8,430 nucleotides of DNA, taken from positions 1 through 8,430 of the forward strand of contig CALADS010000015.1 of assembly GCA_937890825.1 (NCBI GenBank). The letters run 5' to 3'. The stretch is from an uncultured Bacteroides sp. (lineage in GTDB: Bacteria; Bacteroidota; Bacteroidia; Bacteroidales; Bacteroidaceae). Positions 1 through 5,484 of this stretch are shown piece by piece. A model generated the notes under the pieces. That model worked only from the letters and a program-made list of their open reading frames with translations. It had not been told where the DNA came from and ran no database searches. The position numbers and the translations under genes were made by a program. Each line of letters starts with the position of its first letter. Within the stretch, counting starts at the first letter, position 1.

Positions 1-610
1 TTCCCAAAAGGTCGTCACTTCCGGCATCGCATGCAATACGATAAGTCGGAAGTGGTGACCAACATCTGTGAGCTAACCGTATAAACCATTCGATGGCTCT
101 ACTTCCGCAAGCGTCAGCCTGCGTTCGGTAGAGCCATCGAGCAAGTCATCATTTGTAGATATGTTTTCCAACCTCATTGACACTGTGAGAAACAGCTGAG
201 TGGAGCGAAGTGAAACCCTGATGCTTCTCTCTGTGGCAATGGACTGAATCTTCCATTTGTAACAAAAGCCTATCAGCCGGGCTTTGCTTGGTGTCACCGA
301 CACGGAGCAAACCGGATGGCATATTCTTCCCAAAAGGTCGTCACTTCCGGCATCGCATGCAATACGATTAGTCGGAAGTGGCGGCCAACATCTGTGAGCT
401 AACTTTATAAGCCATTCGGTAGAGCCATCGAGTAAATCATCATTTGAAGAGCAGCAGCCTAACCTCATTGACATTGTGAGAAACAACTGAGTGAAGCAAA
501 GTGAAACCCTGCTGTTTCTCTCTGTGGCAATGGACTGGAACTTCCATTTGTAGCAAAAGCCTATCAGCCGAGCTTTGCTTGGTGTCACTAAGACGGAGCA
601 AACCGGATGG
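1..610. repeat. Tandem direct repeat, two diverged copies (1-319 and 327-610)
   Basis: Two head-to-tail copies of one sequence are visible, both beginning TTCCCAAAAGGTCGTCACTT and ending AGCAAACCGGATGG, separated by 7 bp (320-326). The left part aligns at an offset of 326 bp and is about 93% identical by eye. The right part aligns at 291 bp and is about 88% identical. Most differences are scattered transitions, plus one divergent 10-bp block (160-169 against 451-460). Each copy contains a hairpin-forming pair, CACTTCCG and CGGAAGTG (16-23/47-54 in copy 1). Copy 2 ends 24 bp after the Abi stop codon. The first copy starts at the window edge, so it may extend or recur upstream. Long frames are open here, but the changes between copies are mostly amino-acid changing, which argues against coding. 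I vaguely recall similar sequence recurring in Bacteroides genomes but cannot verify it. Function unknown. Confidence 0.9.
91..139. repeat. 12-bp perfect inverted repeat, present only in copy 1
   Basis: CGATGGCTCTAC (91-102) and GTAGAGCCATCG (128-139) are exact inverted copies around a 25-bp spacer. Copy 2 keeps only the right arm, because 35 bp (93-127) are missing there. The indel is bounded by a short direct repeat TTCG (89-92 and 124-127), as expected of slippage or short-homology deletion. Whether copy 1 gained or copy 2 lost the segment cannot be told from two copies. Confidence 0.8.
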
Positions 611-633
611 ATTTTTCTCTGTACAAAATCCTC

Positions 634-1533
634 TCATCTCCATAAAGGTTCTTGTTCCCAATTATAAGGAAAACCTAGCAGACGAGTGTTTACTGAAGGG
701 TATTTTATCAAAAGTTGTTTGAAATCAACAACAAAGGTATTGTCTGGGATAATAGAATTGAGCCAATATACCAAATAGCATAATTGTGGATAAAGAGTCT
801 GTTCTCGAAAAGAAAAATCTGTAATCCATTTATTAGGCATACGCTCCGGCATTTTAGGCTTTACAGGAAAGACTCTGTTTGACAATCTTGAATGATGGGC
901 ACAGCAATTACGAAGCACAGCAAGACACTCCAACCAGCTTCGTAAGAATTTGTGATGATTCAAGCCGAACTCTCTCGCTACGGCATGTTTAGCGGTAGCA
1001 TCCGAAAAGTTAGAATAAAGTTTGGATAGTGTACCCATTGAAATAACTTCCAACGTTTTCCATACAGGGGGAAGATCAGGTTCACTGTATTTACGAAAAT
1101 GCTCTGTTATGAAGTCATCATGAGAACGCGATACTTCCTTACGGATGACAGTCAGATTTGTAGCAAAACGAGCGTCATTAAGTGCAAAAGTTTCATCCAT
1201 AAACCAAAATGCACCAAAACCAGGGGAAAAATGCTTGATTATTTTCGTCCTGACCGAAACTTCTATTGTTTGAATAGCAGTAAACAGCAATGCTCGAAGT
1301 TGCTTATCAAAAGAATACAGCTTCACTATATCTGAGAAACAACTGCCTTCCCTAAATTGATGTGTGAAATGGTCTATTTCAAAGTGTTTCCAATAGCCAG
1401 CAAGACGGAAATAACTGATGGTATCAAGAACATCAATTGCTTGCTCTATATCATCAATAAGCAAACCTCTTTCTTGGAGAATTTCAATTTGCTGTTCAGT
1501 GGTTATGGCTTGATTTGTATATCTGACTCCCAT
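634..1533 (-). CDS. Abi family protein (Abi_2, AbiD/AbiF-like HEPN protein)
   Basis: The 299-residue protein has the layout of the Abi_2 family, whose members give abortive phage infection in lactococci and occur widely on mobile elements. Visible marks are YFRLAGYW (residues 41-48), a helix RALLFTAIQTIEVSVRT (80-96), and LRNCCAHHSRLSNR (207-220). The last contains an R-x4-H pair (R208, H213), the signature of HEPN ribonucleases. Length is normal for the family, and the frame is intact from ATG to TGA. It has its own promoter at 1595-1602 and a structured leader. It reads in the same direction as the parA/RHH operon, but 266 bp and a strong hairpin separate them. The gene looks richer in A and T than the PcfJ and parA genes, consistent with acquired defence cargo. 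The expected role, RNA cleavage that halts growth on infection, is inferred from the family. The AbiD against AbiF assignment is not decided. Confidence 0.9.
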   Translation of the reverse strand: MGVRYTNQAITTEQQIEILQERGLLIDDIEQAIDVLDTISYFRLAGYWKHFEIDHFTHQFREGSCFSDIVKLYSFDKQLRALLFTAIQTIEVSVRTKIIKHFSPGFGAFWFMDETFALNDARFATNLTVIRKEVSRSHDDFITEHFRKYSEPDLPPVWKTLEVISMGTLSKLYSNFSDATAKHAVAREFGLNHHKFLRSWLECLAVLRNCCAHHSRLSNRVFPVKPKMPERMPNKWITDFSFREQTLYPQLCYLVYWLNSIIPDNTFVVDFKQLLIKYPSVNTRLLGFPYNWEQEPLWR

Positions 1534-1537
1534 AAAT

Positions 1538-1588
1538 AAAAAATGTCCCGCTGGGTACGCTAATCTTACGGGAAGCGGGCGGGATTTG
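1538..1588 (-). ncRNA. Structured 5' leader of the Abi gene, possible small RNA with terminator
   Basis: On the minus strand, transcription from the promoter at 1602-1595 should begin near 1588. The RNA then contains CCCGCT (1579-1574) able to pair with AGCGGG (1552-1547) across a 21-nt loop, followed by ACA and six T residues (1543-1538). The ATG of the Abi gene begins at 1533, five bases after the T run. The upstream arm can also pair in a shifted register (TCCCGC 1584-1579 with GCGGGA 1551-1546), so two exclusive stems are possible. A hairpin plus T run this close to a start codon looks like an intrinsic terminator or attenuator. It would release a small RNA of about 50 nt, with read-through giving the Abi mRNA. 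Some AbiF-type proteins have been reported to pair with RNA antitoxins, as I recall without being able to check. A simple untranslated leader is the alternative. Confidence 0.45.
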
Positions 1589-1594
1589 TTGTTG

Positions 1595-1625
1595 CAAAGA
1601 TAACATATTTATTTTAAACTACCAA
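1595..1625 (-). promoter_or_regulatory. Bacteroidetes-type promoter of the Abi gene
   Basis: On the minus strand the -7 box is TATCTTTG (1602-1595), an exact match to TAnnTTTG. Nineteen bases upstream is TTGG (1625-1622), a partial match to the -33 TTTG element. The predicted start site is about 55 bases before the Abi ATG. Confidence 0.7.
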
Positions 1626-1741
1626 GGCTTTATTTATATTGTATCTTGTTTCCTGCAAATAGCCCCAATTTTTAGTACAAAAGCATTATCTGGCAGGTCG
1701 GACGAATATAAATAATTTATAGACCTCAATTCCCAAATAAC

Positions 1742-1791
1742 GCAGCAGTCCTGTCATTGCTGTCTGGCGCTTGCAATGACAGAACTACTGC
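1742..1791. other. Strong 50-bp hairpin downstream of the RHH gene
   Basis: CTGTCATTGC (1751-1760) pairs exactly with GCAATGACAG (1773-1782) across a 12-nt loop. The stem continues outward to 1742/1791, giving 17 pairs in 19 positions with single mismatches at 1750/1783 and 1746/1787. It lies 8 bp after the RHH stop codon. Neither side carries a T run, so it is not a textbook intrinsic terminator. It may still end the par transcript, or be a protein-binding or transfer-origin hairpin. No relaxase gene is present to support the last option. Confidence 0.75.
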
Positions 1792-1799
1792 AGAAATTC

Positions 1800-2261
1800 T
1801 TACTTCCTCTTTGGCAGGCGTATTTTCCGGTTGTCTGTTTCCCATTTATCCACATAGTTGTTCAGAGCTTCAGAAATAACGTCCTTCAATAAGGCACCTT
1901 CCACAAGAGAAATGTACTTCACCTTTTGAAGTAAATCTGGATCTACGATGAAGGTGGCTCGGATTTCCTGGGGCTTCTTGGTACTTTTGGCTATTTCGCC
2001 TTTCTTGGGACGACCCACATTTTCCCTGCGTTTGGCTTCCAGTTTGGATTTCATTTTATCGGTAGCTTCTGTTCCATTAGCGTCCTTTTTAGTAGCTGTC
2101 TTTGAAGATACCGCCTTCGGACTTTCCTGCTTATCGGTTAGAGCTGTTGGTTGTTCTGCTTGTTCAGTAGCTTGTTCCTTAGGCTGTTCCTGCACCGATT
2201 CTGCTTGATTGGCTTCACCCATGAAGCCATCCATCAATAAGGATAAATTCTTTTTACTCAT
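1800..2261 (-). CDS. Ribbon-helix-helix DNA-binding protein, likely ParB-type partner of ParA
   Basis: This 153-residue protein has three parts. Residues 1-16 form a short, mainly hydrophobic head (KNLSLLMDGFMGEA). Residues 17-75 are a low-complexity linker rich in Gln, Glu, Ala and Lys. The basic C-terminal half has an AT-hook-like VGRPKKGE (82-89) and then, at 100-141, a strand (IRATFIVD) and two helices (PDLLQKVKYISLVEG, LLKDVISEALNNYVDKWE) typical of a ribbon-helix-helix fold. It begins 85 bp after the parA stop codon, so the two are probably one operon. A small ParA with a downstream RHH protein is the arrangement of type Ib plasmid partition modules. There the RHH protein binds short direct repeats, represses its own promoter, and stimulates the ATPase with a flexible N terminus. 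TTTACTT-like repeats immediately upstream of this gene fit that. The fold is judged from pattern, not a search, and a plain transfer-region regulator is possible. Confidence 0.8.
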   Translation of the reverse strand: MSKKNLSLLMDGFMGEANQAESVQEQPKEQATEQAEQPTALTDKQESPKAVSSKTATKKDANGTEATDKMKSKLEAKRRENVGRPKKGEIAKSTKKPQEIRATFIVDPDLLQKVKYISLVEGALLKDVISEALNNYVDKWETDNRKIRLPKRK

Positions 2262-2300
2262 ATTGTTTACTTTATTACTTATTTACTTGATGATTAACTT
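2253..2300. repeat. TTTACTT-type repeats between parA and the RHH gene
   Basis: Copies on the + strand are TTTACTC 2253-2259, TTTACTT 2266-2272, ATTACTT 2274-2280, TTTACTT 2282-2288 and TTAACTT 2294-2300. Three of them sit at exact 8-bp steps, the spacing typical of tandem RHH dimer sites. The block ends at the start codon of the RHH gene, so it could act as operator as well as centromere. The sequence is very AT-rich, so some matches could be chance. Confidence 0.5.
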
Positions 2301-2346
2301 ACTATGTTACCAATAACCTTTGTGATTAGTCATATAGTAAGATAGT

Positions 2347-3111
2347 TTACCTATTTTCCTCCCGACTGATTATTTCATCGGTCAGTGTGCGATAGTCCGC
2401 TGCACCATTGCTTTTCGGGTCGTATTCAAAGATGGTCTGACCGGACAGCGGCATTTCGGCTATGGCGATATTCTCCCGGATTTTCGTCTGAAAGACCTTC
2501 TCTCCGTACCGCTTTTCTACCATGGAAATCACTTCCTTGTTCAACTTCCGGTTATTGAACCGGGTGAAGAACACCCCACCCAACTCCAGCGTCGGGTTCA
2601 CCCTGCGCTTCACTTCCCGGACTATATCGTCCAGCATGGTCAAGCCTTTCAAGGGCAAGGCTTCGGCAGTGAGCGGTATGTAGAGTTTGTCCGCTGCCAC
2701 CAGCGCATTGGTTGTCACGATACCGAGTGAGGGCGAACAGTCCATCAGGATGTAGTCATACTTCTCCTTCTGTTCATCGAGGTAGGATTTGAGGATGCCT
2801 TCTCTTGCCATCATGGTAGCCATGTCTATTTCGGCTCTTGCCAGGTCCAGCGATGCCGGAACGAGGTCCAGGTTTTCACGGATGGGAATGATGGGCATCG
2901 GTTGGTCTTTGACCAGCGTATCATAGATACTTGTTTCCGGGTCTTCGTTCTGCGTCAGCGTGAACGTGAGGTTCTGCTGTGCATCCAGGTCAATGAGCAA
3001 CACACGTCTTCCTTGCAGTGCGAGTGCTGCGCCTATACATGCTGTAGAGGTGGTCTTGCCGACTCCACCTTTCTGATTGCCGATGGCGATTGTCAAGTTA
3101 TTTCCTTTCAT
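2347..3111 (-). CDS. parA: ParA-family partition ATPase
   Basis: This 254-residue P-loop ATPase belongs to the ParA/MinD/Soj group. The deviant Walker A motif is KGGVGKTT (residues 14-21) with the signature lysine K14. Walker A' is LLIDLDAQQN (38-47), and Walker B is YILMDCSPSLG (120-130) with D124. There is no N-terminal helix-turn-helix extension, so it is the short type found with RHH partners in plasmids and in Bacteroidales conjugative elements. Such proteins bind DNA when loaded with ATP and are released by their partner, moving or tethering element copies. I start it at ATG 3109-3111 (MKGNN); the frame also opens at TTG 3118-3120, which I find less likely. The RHH gene follows in the same direction. 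Upstream lie a TAnnTTTG promoter box and TTTACTT repeats that suggest autoregulation. In integrative elements ParA homologues can instead act in transfer. Confidence 0.93.
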   Translation of the reverse strand: MKGNNLTIAIGNQKGGVGKTTSTACIGAALALQGRRVLLIDLDAQQNLTFTLTQNEDPETSIYDTLVKDQPMPIIPIRENLDLVPASLDLARAEIDMATMMAREGILKSYLDEQKEKYDYILMDCSPSLGIVTTNALVAADKLYIPLTAEALPLKGLTMLDDIVREVKRRVNPTLELGGVFFTRFNNRKLNKEVISMVEKRYGEKVFQTKIRENIAIAEMPLSGQTIFEYDPKSNGAADYRTLTDEIISREENR

Positions 3112-3129
3112 TATCTTCAAGATTAAAAG

Positions 3130-3200
3130 TTTACTTTTCCATTTGTTTCTTTACTTACAAAAATACTTTATTACTTGCTGATTAGGCAGAAAGTTTACTC
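3130..3200. repeat. TTTACTT-type repeats upstream of parA
   Basis: Copies on the + strand are TTTACTT 3130-3136, TTTACTT 3150-3156, AATACTT 3162-3168, ATTACTT 3170-3176 and TTTACTC 3194-3200. Start-to-start distances are 20, 12, 8 and 24 bp, all multiples of four. One copy overlaps the predicted parA -7 box. The motif matches the block upstream of the RHH gene, so the parA gene is bracketed by the same element. Confidence 0.5.
3158..3165 (-). promoter_or_regulatory. Candidate promoter -7 box for parA
   Basis: On the minus strand the sequence reads TATTTTTG, matching TAnnTTTG, about 47 bases upstream of the parA ATG. No good -33 TTTG element is seen at the expected spacing. It lies inside the TTTACTT repeat block, which would let the RHH protein repress it. 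Confidence 0.5.
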
Positions 3201-3263
3201 ATTTATTCTGCGAAAAAATCACTTTTCTGATGATTTTATTTCATTGTTAATCAATCATTAAAT

Positions 3264-3296
3264 AAACATCAAACAAATATCAGACAAACATCAAGA
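3264..3296. repeat. Three tandem 11-bp direct repeats (iteron-like)
   Basis: AAACATCAAAC (3264-3274), AAATATCAGAC (3275-3285) and AAACATCAAGA (3286-3296) follow one another without a gap, giving a consensus close to AAAYATCARAC. The 11-bp period places every copy on about the same face of the helix, as for a cooperative DNA-binding protein. They lie in an AT-rich gap 153 bp upstream of the parA start. No replication initiator is present, so an origin is not claimed. Confidence 0.55.
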
Positions 3297-3411
3297 TGGT
3301 TTTTGTCCTGCTGAACAATCTTCCTTATATTCAAGAATTGGCAAGCAGAAAGAGCGCCTTAATTCAGCTTGAAATAATTTGTCAATACATTTCGTATAGT
3401 ATGTTTTTAAA

Positions 3412-3443
3412 CTCCGACCCACACCTCACGGCGGAAGTCGGAG
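3412..3443 (-). terminator. Candidate terminator after the PcfJ-like gene
   Basis: CTCCGAC (3412-3418) and GTCGGAG (3437-3443) form a 7-bp GC-rich stem with an 18-nt loop. It starts 19 bp after the stop codon, in the direction of transcription. On the minus strand it is followed by TTTAAAAA rather than a clean T run, so the terminator call is moderate. Confidence 0.5.
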
Positions 3444-3462
3444 CGGAACATATATAAGGAAT

Positions 3463-4737
3463 TTACGCTGTCTGTTTGGCTGCGAGTATCTGATGGGCAT
3501 GCGCATTGACCAGCCGGACAATCCGGTCATGGTGCGGAGTATTCGTATTGCACAGCCCACGGCTCTGTATCACTTTCCCCTCGGTCAATGAAAACTCAAT
3601 CGTTTCGATGCGGTTTTCCTCCTTGTCATGAGCCGATAGTATCAAGCTGTCCGCCTTGGCATAGTATTCGCATTGGAAGACACAATGATGCAGGGCATTT
3701 CCCTCGGCTTGGAAGGCTTCCAGACTATCGAGTACCGAAATCACCAGGTCTTTGTCGGTGATGGTGATACCGAAGTAGCGTGACTTCTCCTTGTAGAACT
3801 CGGCTTCCTTCCGTTTGGCTCGCTGCATCTGCTCCCGGCTTCTGCGTTTCTGCTCCATTTGGTTGTGTCGGTTCATCCAATAGTCATGCTCGGCTCTGAG
3901 GTTCTGCGGACAGATATACTTGGGATTGCAGATGTCCTTGCCACACTGCTCCAGCAAGCGGATGGTATCTGCCCACAATCCCATGTCCGAAGGGCGGTAG
4001 TGATGCCGGGTGGCTACCTTATACGACTGCCAGCATCGGTCAAGTTCCAAAGGTCGGTGTACAAAGTAAGACACGGCATGTAAATCTTTTGACTTGAGGA
4101 TGGTTTCCATCCGGCTGTCTGTCAGCACGGCTTTCATCAGTTTCATCGGGTGGCAGTCGGGCAGCTTGCCTTTCATGCCGTTGCGTTTCAATTCGGGCAG
4201 CAGCCGATAGTGCGGATAAACATAGGTATCTGCAATGAGCCAATGGACTTCGGTCGGTCGCTTCAAGGTGATTTCGGATGCCCAATCAAAGCAGTCCACA
4301 TAGTAGCCCAATGTCCTTGTTCTTGCTGTGACAGCTAACTTGCCTTCGGCATTGAGCCACAGACGGCATGCCTCCCAGTAGTCTACCTCCATAGGCATTC
4401 CTTTCCGGAAGGTCGTTTCCAAACGGAATACCCGTTGCACCTGCAAATGGTCTATTACTTCGAGGGAAGAAAAGTAGTAGGCTTCCTTGATGGTGCGTTT
4501 GAGGGTGTCCTTTATCTGTAAGCGAGTACCGCAATAAGGGCAGCATACCGACTTGCCTTTTCCCTCATAGTCGAAGTGCCTGCCACAATCGCCACATGTA
4601 CACTTGTGTGCGGAAGTACGGAAGCAGACATGTCCTGCCACTTTCCGCACTGCCCATGTGAGCACTTTGGGGCTTAGGACGGTCAGCTTCTCATTGGAAG
4701 CTGCCACCTGTTTTTCTATTTTCGTTCTTGCCTTCAT
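3463..4737 (-). CDS. PcfJ-like protein with N-terminal zinc ribbon
   Basis: The 424-residue protein resembles PcfJ, named from the enterococcal pCF10 transfer region and common in Bacteroidales conjugative elements; its biochemical role is not known to me. An N-terminal zinc ribbon is clear, with C48-x2-C51 followed by C66-x2-C69. The middle is rich in aromatic residues and cysteines. A basic, probably coiled stretch (about 290-320, rich in Arg, Lys, Gln and Glu) precedes the conserved C-terminal part (about 335-415), which carries EGNALHHCVFQCEYYAKADS and a later strand pair IETIEFSL/GKVIQSRG. Its ATG overlaps the TGA of the PcfK-like gene by four bases (ATGA), implying translational coupling. 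The pair usually travels together in transfer regions, which is the main clue to its job. Family assignment is from pattern memory. Confidence 0.88.
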   Translation of the reverse strand: MKARTKIEKQVAASNEKLTVLSPKVLTWAVRKVAGHVCFRTSAHKCTCGDCGRHFDYEGKGKSVCCPYCGTRLQIKDTLKRTIKEAYYFSSLEVIDHLQVQRVFRLETTFRKGMPMEVDYWEACRLWLNAEGKLAVTARTRTLGYYVDCFDWASEITLKRPTEVHWLIADTYVYPHYRLLPELKRNGMKGKLPDCHPMKLMKAVLTDSRMETILKSKDLHAVSYFVHRPLELDRCWQSYKVATRHHYRPSDMGLWADTIRLLEQCGKDICNPKYICPQNLRAEHDYWMNRHNQMEQKRRSREQMQRAKRKEAEFYKEKSRYFGITITDKDLVISVLDSLEAFQAEGNALHHCVFQCEYYAKADSLILSAHDKEENRIETIEFSLTEGKVIQSRGLCNTNTPHHDRIVRLVNAHAHQILAAKQTA

Positions 4738-5165
4738 AGTTCCATGCCTTGAAAGAGTGAGAGTTCTTGAATGGGTTTGGGTTGCGGTTTGGCTGCCTTG
4801 GGTCGGCTGTTGCGTTGCTGCAATTTCCGCATTTCCTCCTCCTGGTATCGTTTGAGTGCAATGGCTCGTTGTTCTGCCTTCTCCTCCTCGGTCAGCTCAA
4901 TGTGATGATTCACTACCACATTGCAGTTCATCGGCTTGCCGATTTCCAAATTGGGTTCATCTATCGCATGGACAGCCATGGCATAAACCTCCAAATCGCT
5001 GAAACCGCAGCAGCCGGATTGCTGTACGGCATGGAAGATATAGTTGACCACATCGTCAATGGTGCGTGTGGTGGTTTCATACTTGGCACGGAAGAGTTCG
5101 TCTTCCTTGGCTCGGTTATCAAGATAGTTCTTGATGAGTTCCTTGAAATGGTCAGTTCCTTTCAT
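4734..5165 (-). CDS. PcfK-like protein
   Basis: This 143-residue protein matches the PcfK-like family found next to PcfJ in conjugative elements. The N-terminal two thirds (about 1-85) look folded and helical (HFKELIKNYLDNRAKEDELF, then TIDDVVNYIFHAVQQSG). The rest is a charged helix (ELTEEEKAEQRAIALKRYQEEE) and a Lys/Pro/Gln-rich tail ending in LSLFQGMEL. No catalytic motif is seen. The stop codon overlaps the PcfJ-like start (ATGA), and a 78-residue gene ends 49 bp upstream in the same direction. The exact molecular role is unknown. The neighbourhood suggests transfer-linked DNA processing or regulation. Confidence 0.88.
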   Translation of the reverse strand: MKGTDHFKELIKNYLDNRAKEDELFRAKYETTTRTIDDVVNYIFHAVQQSGCCGFSDLEVYAMAVHAIDEPNLEIGKPMNCNVVVNHHIELTEEEKAEQRAIALKRYQEEEMRKLQQRNSRPKAAKPQPKPIQELSLFQGMEL

Positions 5166-5214
5166 ATGTTCCTATGTTTAAGCGTAAATAATTATCTGTA
5201 GTCACCGGCTGTAT

Positions 5215-5451
5215 TCAGCCTACCATAACATGGCAGTACACCACTTCGGCAGGAAGACCGAAAGCAGGATAGTGTGAGAAGTAAGGGAAACATTCTCCCT
5301 CTTGTTCCGTTGCGGTAGTGATACCCATGACCTTGTTCTCCGTGTACCATTGGTCAATCAGAGCGATTTCTTCATCCGTCAGTCCGGTTGCATCCGAGTT
5401 GAACAGATAGCAGAGTGCCCATGTCGGGATGGCTTCAATGAGTGTGTCCAT
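5215..5451 (-). CDS. Small acidic protein of unknown function
   Basis: A 78-residue protein with ATG start and TGA stop. It opens MDTLIEAIPTWALCYLFNSD and continues ATGLTDEEIALIDQWY, a pattern I associate with short conserved proteins on Bacteroidales mobile elements and phages, without a known function. It is acidic and rich in aromatic residues, with no signal peptide, membrane segment or metal-binding motif. It sits between a 100-residue unknown gene (33 bp upstream) and the PcfK-like gene (49 bp downstream), all on the minus strand, so it is probably co-transcribed with the PcfK/PcfJ pair. Confidence 0.82.
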   Translation of the reverse strand: MDTLIEAIPTWALCYLFNSDATGLTDEEIALIDQWYTENKVMGITTATEQEGECFPYFSHYPAFGLPAEVVYCHVMVG

Positions 5452-5484
5452 AGCGTTTTCTTTTTAAGTTCGTTACTCCGTGAA

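Larger units (their letters stand above)
1534..1799. other. Gene-free interval between the Abi and RHH genes
   Basis: This 266-bp stretch holds the Abi leader hairpin and promoter at its left end and the 50-bp hairpin at its right end. The AT-rich middle (about 1626-1741) has no recognisable gene or repeat. Confidence 0.7.
3112..3462. other. Gene-free interval between parA and the PcfJ-like gene
   Basis: About 350 bp with no credible coding frame. It holds the parA promoter with TTTACTT repeats (3130-3200), the 11-bp iteron-like repeats (3264-3296) and the hairpin after the PcfJ-like gene (3412-3443). Between 3300 and 3405 I see nothing recognisable. Confidence 0.7.

Noticed and set aside
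73..588. 171-residue minus-strand frame through the tandem repeat
   Set aside because: It is made of two repeat copies, starts without a plausible signal, and the differences between copies are mostly amino-acid changing. I treat it as a by-product of the repeat.
1..610. CRISPR array
   Set aside because: There are only two long repeat copies with a 7-bp gap. Short repeats with regular unique spacers are absent.
440..661. 73-residue minus-strand frame overlapping the end of the Abi gene and repeat copy 2
   Set aside because: It overlaps the Abi coding end in another frame and reads repeat sequence, with no sign of an independent gene.
3112..3120. TTG start adding three residues to ParA
   Set aside because: The ATG at 3109-3111 gives a normal ParA N terminus with Walker A starting at residue 14, and a TTG start is less likely.
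3264..3296. Replication origin
   Set aside because: The iteron-like repeats alone are not enough, since no initiator gene or DnaA-type box is seen nearby.
4150..4338. Short frames inside the PcfJ-like gene on other frames
   Set aside because: They are shadows of a clear 424-residue protein and have no family resemblance.
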